NCBI GenBank assembly: GCA_963704075.1 | Contig: CAVPGV010000019.1 | Coordinates: 62,001 to 126,000 of the forward strand | DNA length: 64,000 bases | Direction: 5' to 3' | From: JADKAV01 sp963704075 | GTDB lineage: Bacteria; Actinomycetota; Actinomycetes; S36-B12; UBA10799 | In this document: positions 36,071 through 44,980 of the stretch, piece by piece | Layout of the letters: the number at the start of each line of letters is the position of its first letter | How positions within the stretch are numbered: the stretch's first letter is position 1 | The notes under the pieces: generated by a model | Database searches by the model: none | What the model was told of the DNA's origin: nothing | The model's input: the letters and a program-made list of their open reading frames with translations, nothing else | Translations under genes and position numbers: made by a program

Positions 36071-38556
36071 TGCCCGGCGCCGTCCACCCCGCGCAGGTCC
36101 GCGATCACCGCAGGCAGGTCGTCGGCCGACACCAGGACCTCGCGAGCTTTCGAACCCTCACTCGGACCGACCACTCCACGGACCTCCAGTAGGTCCATCA
36201 GTCGCCCGGCCTTCGCGAAGCCGACCCGCAGTTTGCGCTGCAGCATCGACGTCGACCCGAACTGGGTGCTCACGATCAACTCCGCGGCCTGACACACCAG
36301 GTCCAAGTCGTCGCCGATGTCGTCGTCGATGATCGCTCGGGACCCGGCCGCCCGTTCGATGTCCTCGCGGTAGGCCGGGGCCATCTGCGCCTTGCAGTGG
36401 GACACGACGCTGCGGATTTCGTGTTCGGGCACGAACGCGCCCTGCAGCCGGATGGGTTTGCTGGCCCCCATCGGCAGGAACAGCCCGTCCCCCTGGCCGA
36501 TGAGCTTCTCCGCGCCGGGTTGGTCGAGGATGACTCGGCTGTCGGTCTGGCTCGACGTTGAGAACGCCAAGCGGGACGGCACGTTGGCCTTGATCAGACC
36601 GGTCACGACGTCCACGCTGGGGCGCTGGGTCGCCAGGACCAAGTGGATCCCGGCCGCACGCGCCAACTGCGTGATCCGCACGATGGCGTCCTCCACATCG
36701 CGTGGGGCGACCATCATCAGGTCGGCGAGTTCGTCCACGATGATCAACAGGTAGGGGTACGGCGCCAGTGTCCGCTGGGTTCCCGGCGGCGGCACGACCG
36801 TTCCGGCGGCAACTGCCTTGTTGAAGTCGTCGATGTGCCGGAAACCGTAGGCGGCCAGATCGTCGTAGCGGGTTTCCATCTCCTTGACGACCCACTGCAG
36901 GATGTCGGCGGCCTTCTTCGGATCGGTCACGATCGGCGTGATGAGGTGCGGGATGCCCTCGTAGATGCTCAACTCGACCCGCTTGGGGTCGATCAGCACC
37001 ATTCGCACCTCGTCGGGTGTGGCCCGCGACAGCACCGAGGTGATCAGGGTGTTGATGCACACCGACTTACCCGCCCCGGTGGCACCGGCCACCAGCAGGT
37101 GCGGCATCTTGGCCAGATTGCCGCAGACGAAACCTCCCTCGACGTCCTTGCCGAGCCCGATCAGCATAGGGTGGCTGTCGCTCTGTGCGATCCGTGAACG
37201 CAGCACGTCGGACAGGCTGACGTTCTCCCGGTCGGTGTTCGGGATCTCGATCCCGATCGCCGACTTGCCCGGGATGGGCGAGAGGATTCGCACCTCCGGG
37301 CTCTTCACGGCATACGAGATGTTCTTGCTCAAAGCGGTGACACGCTCCACCTTCACCGCCGGGCCGAGTTCCACCTCGTACCGGGTGACCGTCGGGCCGC
37401 GGCTGAATCCGGTCACCCGGGCGTCCACCTCGAACTGGTCCAGGACTCCGGTGAGCGCGGCGACCACCTGGTCGTTGGCGGCGGTCGCGGCCTTGTGCGG
37501 GGGGCCTGGCTTGAGCAGGTCCAGGGGAGGCAGCCGGTAGACGACATCTCCGGACAGCAGCAATTGCTCTGCCATCGCGAGATCCAGTGCCTCGACCTCG
37601 CCGGGGTCCACTTCGACGGTCAGGTCCTGCGCCAGCGGCGCCATCGAGGTGAGATCGATCGCCTGTGTGGGGTCCTCAGCATCCAGGTCATCGGATCCCG
37701 AATCAGTGCGCACCGGACTGACGAAGGCCTCATCGCCGACCAGATCCTCGGGCACCTGGTCGGTGTCCGCCGTCGAGCGCCCCAGCCGGGCCTTCACACG
37801 GTCACGGGCGGCCGCGGTGTCCATTGCGGATAGTCGCTGCCGGAGATCCGCGATGGTGGTCCCCGAGGCCATGAGTCCGCCCGCAACCGCCAACAACGCC
37901 AATATGAGTCCTGTGAGCCAGGGCCCGAGCAGCGACAGGAAGGGAATGGTCGCAACCCAGCCGGCCCAGCCGCCGCCGGCGCGCATCGCTTCTTGGCCGT
38001 CGATCGGCTGGGCGGCGCCCGCGATGACGTGGATCAGGCCGGCTGCGGCGAACACCACGAGCAGGCCGCCGATGATCGAGTGGGCGGCGAATCGGCGTTG
38101 CGGATGCCGCAGGGTCCGCCAGGTCATCCACCCTAGGAACAGGGGCACCAGCAGGTCCAAGGAACCGACGGCTCCCCCGATCACGAACGTGACCGCGGGT
38201 TCGATCCCGCCCGAGGCCCGCCACCAGGCCACCGCAGCTGTCACCACCGTCAGGATCGCGTACACCAGTCCCAGTCCGTCCCGCCGCAGCGCAGGGTCCA
38301 GATCCCGCGCTCCGCGACCGACCCGCCGGACCATGGCTCCCAGGAAATGCGCGGTGCCGAACCAGGCAGCGACCAAGGCACGCACCACTGCCCGCACGAA
38401 GGAGGCGAAACCTGAGGCCTTCGAACCGGTCTTCTTCGGGCTGGGCTTCGTGGCCCTCGCGGATTTCGCCGGCGACTTCTTCGCGGGAGGTCTCGATCGC
38501 GAGGTGCCGGTCTTCCCGGGACTCTTCGAGCCGCGGGTGGAGGTACGAGATGCCAT
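36067..38556 (-). CDS. ftsK: DNA translocase FtsK
   Basis: 829 residues from the ATG at 38556 (MASRTSTRGSKSPG); the upstream in-frame extension is Arg/Pro-rich and not conserved. A basic Lys/Ser/Pro stretch (1-60) precedes four membrane helices between about residues 65 and 230. The motor has Walker A LLVAGATGAGKSVCINTL and the Walker B region LLIIVDELADLMMVAPRDVE. The C-terminal gamma domain (SMLQRKLRVGFAKAGRLMDL) reads KOPS-type sequences. It pumps DNA to the dif site during division. Confidence 0.95.
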   Translation of the reverse strand: MASRTSTRGSKSPGKTGTSRSRPPAKKSPAKSARATKPSPKKTGSKASGFASFVRAVVRALVAAWFGTAHFLGAMVRRVGRGARDLDPALRRDGLGLVYAILTVVTAAVAWWRASGGIEPAVTFVIGGAVGSLDLLVPLFLGWMTWRTLRHPQRRFAAHSIIGGLLVVFAAAGLIHVIAGAAQPIDGQEAMRAGGGWAGWVATIPFLSLLGPWLTGLILALLAVAGGLMASGTTIADLRQRLSAMDTAAARDRVKARLGRSTADTDQVPEDLVGDEAFVSPVRTDSGSDDLDAEDPTQAIDLTSMAPLAQDLTVEVDPGEVEALDLAMAEQLLLSGDVVYRLPPLDLLKPGPPHKAATAANDQVVAALTGVLDQFEVDARVTGFSRGPTVTRYEVELGPAVKVERVTALSKNISYAVKSPEVRILSPIPGKSAIGIEIPNTDRENVSLSDVLRSRIAQSDSHPMLIGLGKDVEGGFVCGNLAKMPHLLVAGATGAGKSVCINTLITSVLSRATPDEVRMVLIDPKRVELSIYEGIPHLITPIVTDPKKAADILQWVVKEMETRYDDLAAYGFRHIDDFNKAVAAGTVVPPPGTQRTLAPYPYLLIIVDELADLMMVAPRDVEDAIVRITQLARAAGIHLVLATQRPSVDVVTGLIKANVPSRLAFSTSSQTDSRVILDQPGAEKLIGQGDGLFLPMGASKPIRLQGAFVPEHEIRSVVSHCKAQMAPAYREDIERAAGSRAIIDDDIGDDLDLVCQAAELIVSTQFGSTSMLQRKLRVGFAKAGRLMDLLEVRGVVGPSEGSKAREVLVSADDLPAVIADLRGVDGAGQ

Positions 38557-38807
38557 GGACCCCAGACTATCCGCCGATCGCGTTTGCCCAAGCCACGTCG
38601 AGTCGGCGGGAGGCGTGCGTGTCGCGTCGGCGGCCGTCTGTGGTGGGCCCGGCTGGCCCGCGCATCCCTGTCGGCAGAGCTTCGGCGAGGCCCGTGACGC
38701 ACCCCGCCGAGCTGAGCCACACCACGGGACTTTGGACACAACGCGTCAGTAAGTGGCACGATCCGTCCAGAGTCCCCCTAGCACGGGCTCTAGCGCCGAC
38801 GCACGCC

Positions 38808-40475
38808 TTATCCTTCGATGACCACCGGGACGATCATCGGGCGACGGCGATGTTGGGCGTTGACCCATCGGCCGAGTGTGCGGCGCACGATCTGCGCCAA
38901 GGCGTGCTGATCGGTCACCCCGTCCTTGAGCGCCGCGATCAGTTTCGCCTCGATGGTCGGGATCACCTCGTCGAAGACAGCATCGGAATCTGCGAACCCG
39001 CGCGCGTGGATCTCAGGGCCGGCCAGGATCTTCGCCTCGACGTGGTCGACCACGACCACCACCGAGATGAACCCCTCTTCGCCCAGGATGCGGCGATCCT
39101 TCAGCGACCCCTCGGTGATGTCCCCCACGCTGGCTCCGTCGACATAGACGTACCCGCACGGGACCTCGCCCACGATCGTGGCCTTGCCGTCCACCAGGTC
39201 GACGACTGTGCCGTCCGCGGCGATGATCACCTGTTCTGGATCGACACCCGTCTTGACCGCCAGACGGGCGTTGGCGTGCAGATGGCGCACCTCGCCGTGG
39301 ACTGGCATCACATTGGCCGGCTTGACCATGTTGTACAGGTACAGCAGCTCGCCGGCGGCGGCGTGGCCAGACACGTGCACCATCGCATTGCCCTTGTGGA
39401 CCACGCGCGCCCCGGTGGCGGTCAGCCCGTTGATCACCCGGTTGACCGCGTTCTCGTTGCCGGGAATCAGCGATGACGCCAGCACAACGGTGTCCCCCGG
39501 CCCCACCCGGATCTCGTGGTCATGAGCTGCGATGCGCGACAGGACGGCCATCGGCTCCCCTTGCGAGCCCGTGCACACCAGGACGATCTGGTCGTCCGGC
39601 AGATCGCCGATACGGTCGATGTTCACCAGCGTGTCCGCCGGGATCTGCAGGTAGCCGAGTTCACGGGCCACGTTCATGTTGCGGACCATGGAGCGACCCA
39701 CGAGTGCGATCTTGCGCCCGTGCTCGGTGGCCACGTCGATCACCTGCTGGATGCGATGGACGTGACTGGCGAAACTGGCGACGATCACCCGCTTCTGTGT
39801 GCTGGCCATGACCTGCTCGAGAGCGGGCAGGATCTCCGACTCGGACTTGACGAAGCCGCCGACCTCCGCGTTCGTCGAATCCACCAGCAGCAGATCGACG
39901 CCCTCCGAGCCGAGCCTGCCCATGGCGGTGAGATCCGTGATCCGGCCGTCCAGGGGCAGTTGATCCATCTTGAAGTCGCCGGTGTGGATCACCCGTCCGG
40001 CGGTGGTGTCGATACACAGGGCGAGCGCATCGGGAATCGAGTGGTTCACGGCCAGGAACTCGACCCGGAACGCACCCAGCCATTCCGTGTCGCCTTCCTT
40101 GACCACCTGCAGCGGAGGCTTCTGCCGGCGCTCCCGCAGTTTCGCCTCCAGAAACGCCAGGGTGAGTTTGGAACCGTAGATCGGGATGTCGGGCCGCTCG
40201 CGCAACAAGAACGTGACCGCGCCGATGTGGTCTTCGTGCCCATGGGTGAGGACCAGCGCCACGACGTCATCGAGGCGGCCGCGCAGGTAATCGAAGTCGG
40301 GCAGGATCAGGTCGACGCCAGGTTGCGCCTCCTCCGGGAACAGCACCCCGCAGTCCACGATCAACAACTGACCGTCGCACTCGAAGACGGTCATGTTGCG
40401 GCCGATCTCGCCCAGGCCGCCGAGCGCGACGATGCGTAGTCCGCCGTCCGGCAGCGGAGGTAGTTGGTCAGCCAC
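38808..40475 (-). CDS. rnj: ribonuclease J
   Basis: 555 residues from a GTG. The metallo-beta-lactamase motif is LTHGHEDHIGAVTFLL, the beta-CASP part contains IVASFASHVHRIQQVIDVA, and PVHGEVRHLHANARLA and HKGNAMVHVSGHAAAGELLY carry later motifs. It is a dual endo- and 5'-exonuclease in RNA maturation and decay. Its start overlaps the dapA stop by 8 nt. The order ftsK / rnj / dapA / thyX matches mycobacteria. Confidence 0.95.
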   Translation of the reverse strand: MADQLPPLPDGGLRIVALGGLGEIGRNMTVFECDGQLLIVDCGVLFPEEAQPGVDLILPDFDYLRGRLDDVVALVLTHGHEDHIGAVTFLLRERPDIPIYGSKLTLAFLEAKLRERRQKPPLQVVKEGDTEWLGAFRVEFLAVNHSIPDALALCIDTTAGRVIHTGDFKMDQLPLDGRITDLTAMGRLGSEGVDLLLVDSTNAEVGGFVKSESEILPALEQVMASTQKRVIVASFASHVHRIQQVIDVATEHGRKIALVGRSMVRNMNVARELGYLQIPADTLVNIDRIGDLPDDQIVLVCTGSQGEPMAVLSRIAAHDHEIRVGPGDTVVLASSLIPGNENAVNRVINGLTATGARVVHKGNAMVHVSGHAAAGELLYLYNMVKPANVMPVHGEVRHLHANARLAVKTGVDPEQVIIAADGTVVDLVDGKATIVGEVPCGYVYVDGASVGDITEGSLKDRRILGEEGFISVVVVVDHVEAKILAGPEIHARGFADSDAVFDEVIPTIEAKLIAALKDGVTDQHALAQIVRRTLGRWVNAQHRRRPMIVPVVIEG

Positions 40476-41344
40476 TGCTGGCCTCCAGCGCCGTCATCAC
40501 GGCATCGACCTGCTGGTCGGTGGCCTCGACCAGCGGAGCGCGGACCGTTCCTCCGGGAAGACCCTGCCGGTTCAACGTGGCCTTGACGGTCATCGCCGCT
40601 TGCGTGACGAAGACCGCGTCGATCGTGGGCAGCGTCGAGAAGTGCAGTCGGCGCGCGGCCTCCAGGTCACCGTCGACGAAGGCCTGCCGCATCGCCACCA
40701 GGGTGGGAGCCAGGAAGTGACCCACGACGGACACGAATCCGGAGGCACCCAGCGCCAGCAGAGGCAGGTTCAGGGCGTCGTCACCGGAGTAGTAGAGCAG
40801 GTCGCTGGCGGCCAGCACTCGCGCCGACGCCGCCAGGTCGGCCTTGGCGTCCTTGACGGCCACGATGTTGGGGTGTTCGGCCAACTCGATCAGGGTGGGC
40901 GTCGCGATCTCGGCGACCGACCGACCAGGGATGTCGTAGAGCATCATCGGCAGGTCCGTGGCGTCGGCCAGGGTGCGGAAGTGATGAAGGATCCCCGACT
41001 GCGGGGGCCTGTTGTAGTAGGGCGTGACCGCGAGCAACGCATGCGCACCGACGGCTTGCGCCTGTCGCGCCAGTTCGACGCTGTGGGCGGTGTCGTTGGT
41101 ACCGACCCCCGCGGTGACGATTGCACGGTCCCCGACCGCACTGATGACCGCCCGCAAGGCCTTCGACTTCTCCGCGTCGGAGGTGGTGGATGCCTCGCCG
41201 GTCGTGCCGTTCACGACCAGGCCGTCGTTGCCGATGTCGACGAGGTGGCTTGCCAGACGCTCGATGCCCGCGACGATCCAGCTCACCGTCCGCGGTGAAG
41301 GGGGTGACCATCGCGGTGACCACCGAACCGAAAGGATGCTGCAT
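40468..41344 (-). CDS. dapA: 4-hydroxy-tetrahydrodipicolinate synthase, one-base frameshift near the N-terminus
   Basis: From ATG at 41344 the frame reads MQHPFGSVVTAMVTPFTADGELD and then turns to nonsense; the adjacent frame continues AGIERLASHLVDIGNDGLVV to the stop. One extra base within 41272-41275 explains this; removing the A at 41273 gives GELDRAGIERL. The rest is a normal DapA: TTGEASTTSDAEKSKALRA, catalytic Lys in NIVAVKDAKADL and the Tyr in LLAVTPYYNRPP. About 291 residues when repaired. An upstream GTG at 41368 could also be the start. The enzyme commits aspartate semialdehyde to lysine and diaminopimelate. Confidence 0.9.
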
Positions 41345-41373
41345 GGTCTCCACGCTACCCGCAGACACGATTC

Positions 41374-42096
41374 CTACGGGGCGACCCGGCCGTTGCGTTC
41401 GAACGCCGCGTGCGTCAACGGCATCAATCCGGCCCAGTAGGACTCCATCCGGTCGGCCACCATCTCGATCTCCCGCTGTGGGAAGGACGGGAACGCCGAG
41501 TCCTCGCGTTTGGTGCGCAGCGACAGGAAGTTCATCAGGGCGCGGGCGTTCATCGTGACGTACATCGAGCTGTAGGTTCCGACCGGCAGGACGGTGCGGG
41601 CCACCTCGCGAGCGATGCCGGCGTCCAGCATCGCCTGGTAGGCCGCGTAGGCGTGCTCACAGGCGGCCTTCGTCTGGGCCACCGCGATCTCGTACTGCTC
41701 CGGCGTGCCCTCGACGAATTCGTAGGACCCGGTCTTGCCCTGTTGCACAAGTCTGCGTTCGGGACCCGGGACGTAGAAGACCGGCCGCAGCTCGCGGTAG
41801 CGCCCGCTCTCCTCGTTGTACGACGCGATCCGGTGCCGCATGAACTCCCGGAAGACGAAGATCGGCGCGCTGACGAAGAACGTCATCGAGTTGTGCTCGA
41901 ACGGCGAACCGTGCCGGTCGCGCATCAGGTAGTTGATGAGACCTTCGGACCGTCCGGCATCCCCATCGACGTCGTCCAGGGACTGCTCACCCTTGGTCGA
42001 AACTCTGGCCGCGAACAGCACGTCCGCGTCCTGGGCAGCCGCTCGCACCAGTTCGACAGTCATCTCGCTTCGGAACTCAACATCCACGAGTGCCAC
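41374..42096 (-). CDS. thyX: FAD-dependent thymidylate synthase
   Basis: About 240 residues. The ThyX motif RHR-x7-S is seen as FMRHRIASYNEESGRYRE, with FRSEMTVELV at the N-terminus and SFPQREIEMVADRMESYWA near the end. It makes dTMP with FAD and methylene-THF. The start is not firm: GTG 42096 fits family length, GTG 42087 or ATG 42063 are alternatives, and none has a strong ribosome-binding site. It is the last gene of the conserved recA-ftsK-dapA region before the his genes. Confidence 0.94.
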   Translation of the reverse strand: MALVDVEFRSEMTVELVRAAAQDADVLFAARVSTKGEQSLDDVDGDAGRSEGLINYLMRDRHGSPFEHNSMTFFVSAPIFVFREFMRHRIASYNEESGRYRELRPVFYVPGPERRLVQQGKTGSYEFVEGTPEQYEIAVAQTKAACEHAYAAYQAMLDAGIAREVARTVLPVGTYSSMYVTMNARALMNFLSLRTKREDSAFPSFPQREIEMVADRMESYWAGLMPLTHAAFERNGRVAP

Positions 42097-42182
42097 TCTA
42101 GGCAGGGTTGTCGGCTCGCCCGGACAAGCCGGTCGGCGCGTCCGGAGCCGGGCGGCTTGTTCCGCCGAGCGACGGCGACTGC

Positions 42183-42545
42183 TCAGGACTGCTGTTTGGC
42201 GACCTCGGCGCGCACCTGTTCCATGTCCAACGCTTTGACCTGGCCGATCAGGTCGGTCAGAGCCGCCTCGGGAAGTGCACCGGGCTGCGCGTACAGCAGG
42301 ATACCGTCGCGGAAAGCCATCAGTGTCGGGATCGACGAGATCTGGGCCTGGGCGGCCAGGGCCTGCTCGGCCTCGGTGTCCACCTTCCCGAAGACGATGT
42401 CCGGGTGGCTCTCCGACGCCTTCTCGAAGACAGGCGCGAACATGCGGCACGGGCCGCACCACGCAGCCCAGAAGTCGACGAGGACGATCTCGTTGTCCTC
42501 CACGGTGCTCGCAAAGGTCTCAGCGGTCAATTCAGTGGTTGCCAT
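42183..42545 (-). CDS. trxA: thioredoxin
   Basis: 120 residues. The active site is FWAAWCGPCRMFAPV and the cis-Pro motif is ISSIPTLMAFRDG. It reduces disulfides in the cytosol. The start has an ATG and a GGAGAG-type ribosome-binding site. It lies between thyX and hisH, all on the minus strand. Confidence 0.95.
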   Translation of the reverse strand: MATTELTAETFASTVEDNEIVLVDFWAAWCGPCRMFAPVFEKASESHPDIVFGKVDTEAEQALAAQAQISSIPTLMAFRDGILLYAQPGALPEAALTDLIGQVKALDMEQVRAEVAKQQS

Positions 42546-42668
42546 TGTCTCTCCTATACCCTCTACGGGTATCTCAACAGGCGGTCGTGTCGAGGTATTC
42601 CCATCACTTCGTGGGTCATGCGTGAGACTGCGAGACGCGGCTCGCGAGCCCTCGTCCGTCGACGCGCA

Positions 42669-43307
42669 TCACCGAGCCAGCGTGGCGATCCAGTTCCGGA
42701 GCAGCTGGACTCCGGCCTCCCCCGACTTCTCCGGGTGGAATTGGGTGGCGCTCAGCGGACCGTTCTCCACGGCGCTGACGAAGCGCTCACCGTACGTGGT
42801 CCAGGTGAGCGCCGGCGGGTGCAGCGCATGGGTTCCCGCGTCCGGGGCCTCCAGCTACTTGGCCGCATAGGAATGCACGAAGTAGAAGCGCTGTCCGGCG
42901 ATCCCTGCAAACAGCGCGGAGTCGTCGGGCGGCTCGACGGTGTTCCAGCCCATGTGCGGGAGCACGGAGGCGTCCAGGCGTTCCACCCGCCCCGGCCATT
43001 GGGCGCATCCGGGGCTGACCAGACCGTGCTCCTCACCGGCTTCGAACATGATCTGCATGCCCACGCATACCCCTAGCACCGGGCGTCCACCGGCTAGCCG
43101 TCGCTCGATGATGCGCTGTCCCTGGATGGCCCACAACCCGCGCATGCACGCTTCGAACGCACCGACACCCGGGACCACCAACCCATCGGCGGCCGCGGCG
43201 AGTTCCGGATCGGCACTGACCGTCACCTCGGCACCGGCGGCTTCGAGGGCGCGCTGGGCCGAGCGCAGGTTGCCCGATCCGTAGTCGAGGACCACGACCG
43301 ATGTCAT
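42669..43307 (-). CDS. hisH: imidazole glycerol phosphate synthase subunit HisH, interrupted by in-frame TAG
   Basis: The gene starts MTSVVVLDYGSGNLRSAQRA and has the glutaminase nucleophile Cys in GRPVLGVCVGMQIMFE. At codon 151 (plus-strand CTA, 42855-42857) there is a TAG after YFVHSYAAK. The same frame then continues LEAPDAGTHAL and ATQFHPEKSGEAGVQLL, which carries the catalytic His and Glu, to a TGA at 42669. So it is a point change rather than a frameshift; CAG or GAG is the likely original codon. Full length would be 212 residues. HisH supplies ammonia to HisF. It is last in the hisD-C-B-H overlap chain. Confidence 0.9.
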
Positions 43308-43898
43308 GAGCCCAAGGTCCCCTTGGTCGACGGGATGCCGGTGAGCCGGGCGTCGGGCGTCACGGCCTGCCGCAGTGCCCGCGCGAATGCCTTGAACTGG
43401 GACTCGACGATGTGGTGTGCGTTGCGCCCCGACTGCACCTTCACGTGCAGGGTGATGTTCGCAGTGGCGACGATGGACTCGAAGATGTGCCGGGTCAGCG
43501 TCGTGTCGTAGGTTCCGATGAGCTCCACCAACTCGGGCTCCTCATGCACCAGGTACGGCCGGCCGGACAGATCAACCACACACAAGGTCAGAGGCCTCGT
43601 CCAGCGGAATCATCGCGTTGCCGTAGCGGGTGACCCCGGCCTTGTCCCCCAGCGCCTCGCGAAGCGCCTGTCCGAACGCCAGCGAGGTGTCCTCGACGGT
43701 GTGGTGGGCGTCGACCTCCAGATCTCCGCGCGTGCGCACGGTGAGGTCCAGTCCGCCGTGTCGGGCGACTTGGTCGAGCATGTGATCGAAGAAGGGCACT
43801 CCCGTGTCGATCGTCGATGTCCCGCTGCCGTCCACCTCCAGTTCCACCAGGACGTCGCTCTCCTTGGTGGTCCGTGCCACGCGAGCGCTGCGAGTCAT
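43304..43898 (-). CDS. hisB: imidazoleglycerol-phosphate dehydratase, one-base frameshift
   Basis: The first part (MTRSARVARTTKESDVLVEL ... FFDHMLDQVARHGGLDLTV ... DAHHTVEDTSLAFG) ends IPLDEASDLVCG and a stop. The adjacent frame supplies LCVVDLSGRPYLVHEE and the metal-binding GRNAHHIVESQFKAFARAL. Deleting one A at about 43592 (plus strand) restores IPLDEALTLCVVDLSG and a 197-residue protein. Overlaps by 4 nt with hisC upstream and hisH downstream. It catalyses the sixth step of histidine synthesis. Confidence 0.92.
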
Positions 43899-44980
43899 GT
43901 TCTCTCCCTCAGGTCCTCGAGGCCGCCCAGCGCGTCCACGAGTGCGGTCATCTGCTCATCGGTCCCGATCGTCACCCGCAACCATGGCGGCAACCCCACG
44001 TCCCGTACCAGGATCCCCTCGTCCAGCAGGCGCTGCCACGCCAGGCCGGGATCAGCGAACGGTCCCACCAACACGAAATTGGCGTCCGACGGCGCACACT
44101 GCCAACCTTTCGCGGACACCGCTGCGACGAACTCGTCGCGCGTGCGGCACAGGTGCCGGATCTGTTCGTTGAGCCGCGGGGAGTGCTCGACCGCCACCTC
44201 TGCGGCCGCCTGGGTCAACGACGAGAGGTGGTACGGCAGCCGGACCAGCAGTAGCGCCTCGACCACACACGGATCGGCGGCCAGATAGCCGACCCGCGCC
44301 CCGGCGAACGCGAAGGCCTTGCTCATGGTGCGTGTCACCAGTAGCCGCGGCCGCCCCTCGAGCAGCCCCACCGCACTGTCGACGCCGGCGAACTCCGCAT
44401 ACGCCTCGTCCACAACGACGATGCCGGAGTCCGTCTCAGCAACAGCCTGGTAGGCAGCGTCGATCACGTCGAGCGACAGGGACTCGCCGGTCGGGTTGTT
44501 GGGGCTGCACAGGAACAGGACATCGGGTCGGTGCTCGCGCACGGCGGCCACGACGTGGTCGGCGTCCAAGTGCAGATCTCGCGCGACCCCGAGGAACGTG
44601 GTGCCGGTGCCGCGGCTGATCAGTTCGTGCATCGCGTACCCGGGCTGGAAGCCCAGCGCGGTGCGTCCGGGGCCGCCGAACGCCTGCAGGATCTGCTGCA
44701 GGATCTCGTTGGATCCGTTGGCCGCCCACACGTGTTCCACGGGCAAGCGCACGCCGGTCTGTTCGCCGAGATAGCCGGCGAGCGCGGCCCGCAGGCCGAT
44801 CGCGTCACGATCGGGGTAGCGATTGAGATCCGGGGCGATCCTCGCCGCGATGTCGGCGATCATCTCCGGCGGAGGGGGGTACGGGTTCTCGTTGGTGTTC
44901 AACCGGATCGGCACGTCGATCTGCGGCGCACCGTACGGGCTGCGACCCACCAGTTCGGGACGCAGCGGCAGATCGCTCAC
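43895..44980 (-). CDS. hisC: histidinol-phosphate aminotransferase
   Basis: 361 residues with an aminotransferase class I/II fold. The PLP lysine lies in VTRTMSKAFAFAGARVGYLA, and RLNTNENPYPPPPEM is the substrate-binding opening of HisC. WAANGSNEILQQILQAFGGP and LCSPNNPTGESLS are further landmarks. It is intact and coupled to hisD by a 4-nt overlap. Confidence 0.95.
   Translation of the reverse strand: MSDLPLRPELVGRSPYGAPQIDVPIRLNTNENPYPPPPEMIADIAARIAPDLNRYPDRDAIGLRAALAGYLGEQTGVRLPVEHVWAANGSNEILQQILQAFGGPGRTALGFQPGYAMHELISRGTGTTFLGVARDLHLDADHVVAAVREHRPDVLFLCSPNNPTGESLSLDVIDAAYQAVAETDSGIVVVDEAYAEFAGVDSAVGLLEGRPRLLVTRTMSKAFAFAGARVGYLAADPCVVEALLLVRLPYHLSSLTQAAAEVAVEHSPRLNEQIRHLCRTRDEFVAAVSAKGWQCAPSDANFVLVGPFADPGLAWQRLLDEGILVRDVGLPPWLRVTIGTDEQMTALVDALGGLEDLRERT

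Noticed and set aside
42855..42857. Pyrrolysine or stop-codon reassignment in hisH
   Set aside because: A single TAG in a region with several other single-base lesions is better explained by mutation or consensus error; no methylamine or Pyl genes are nearby.
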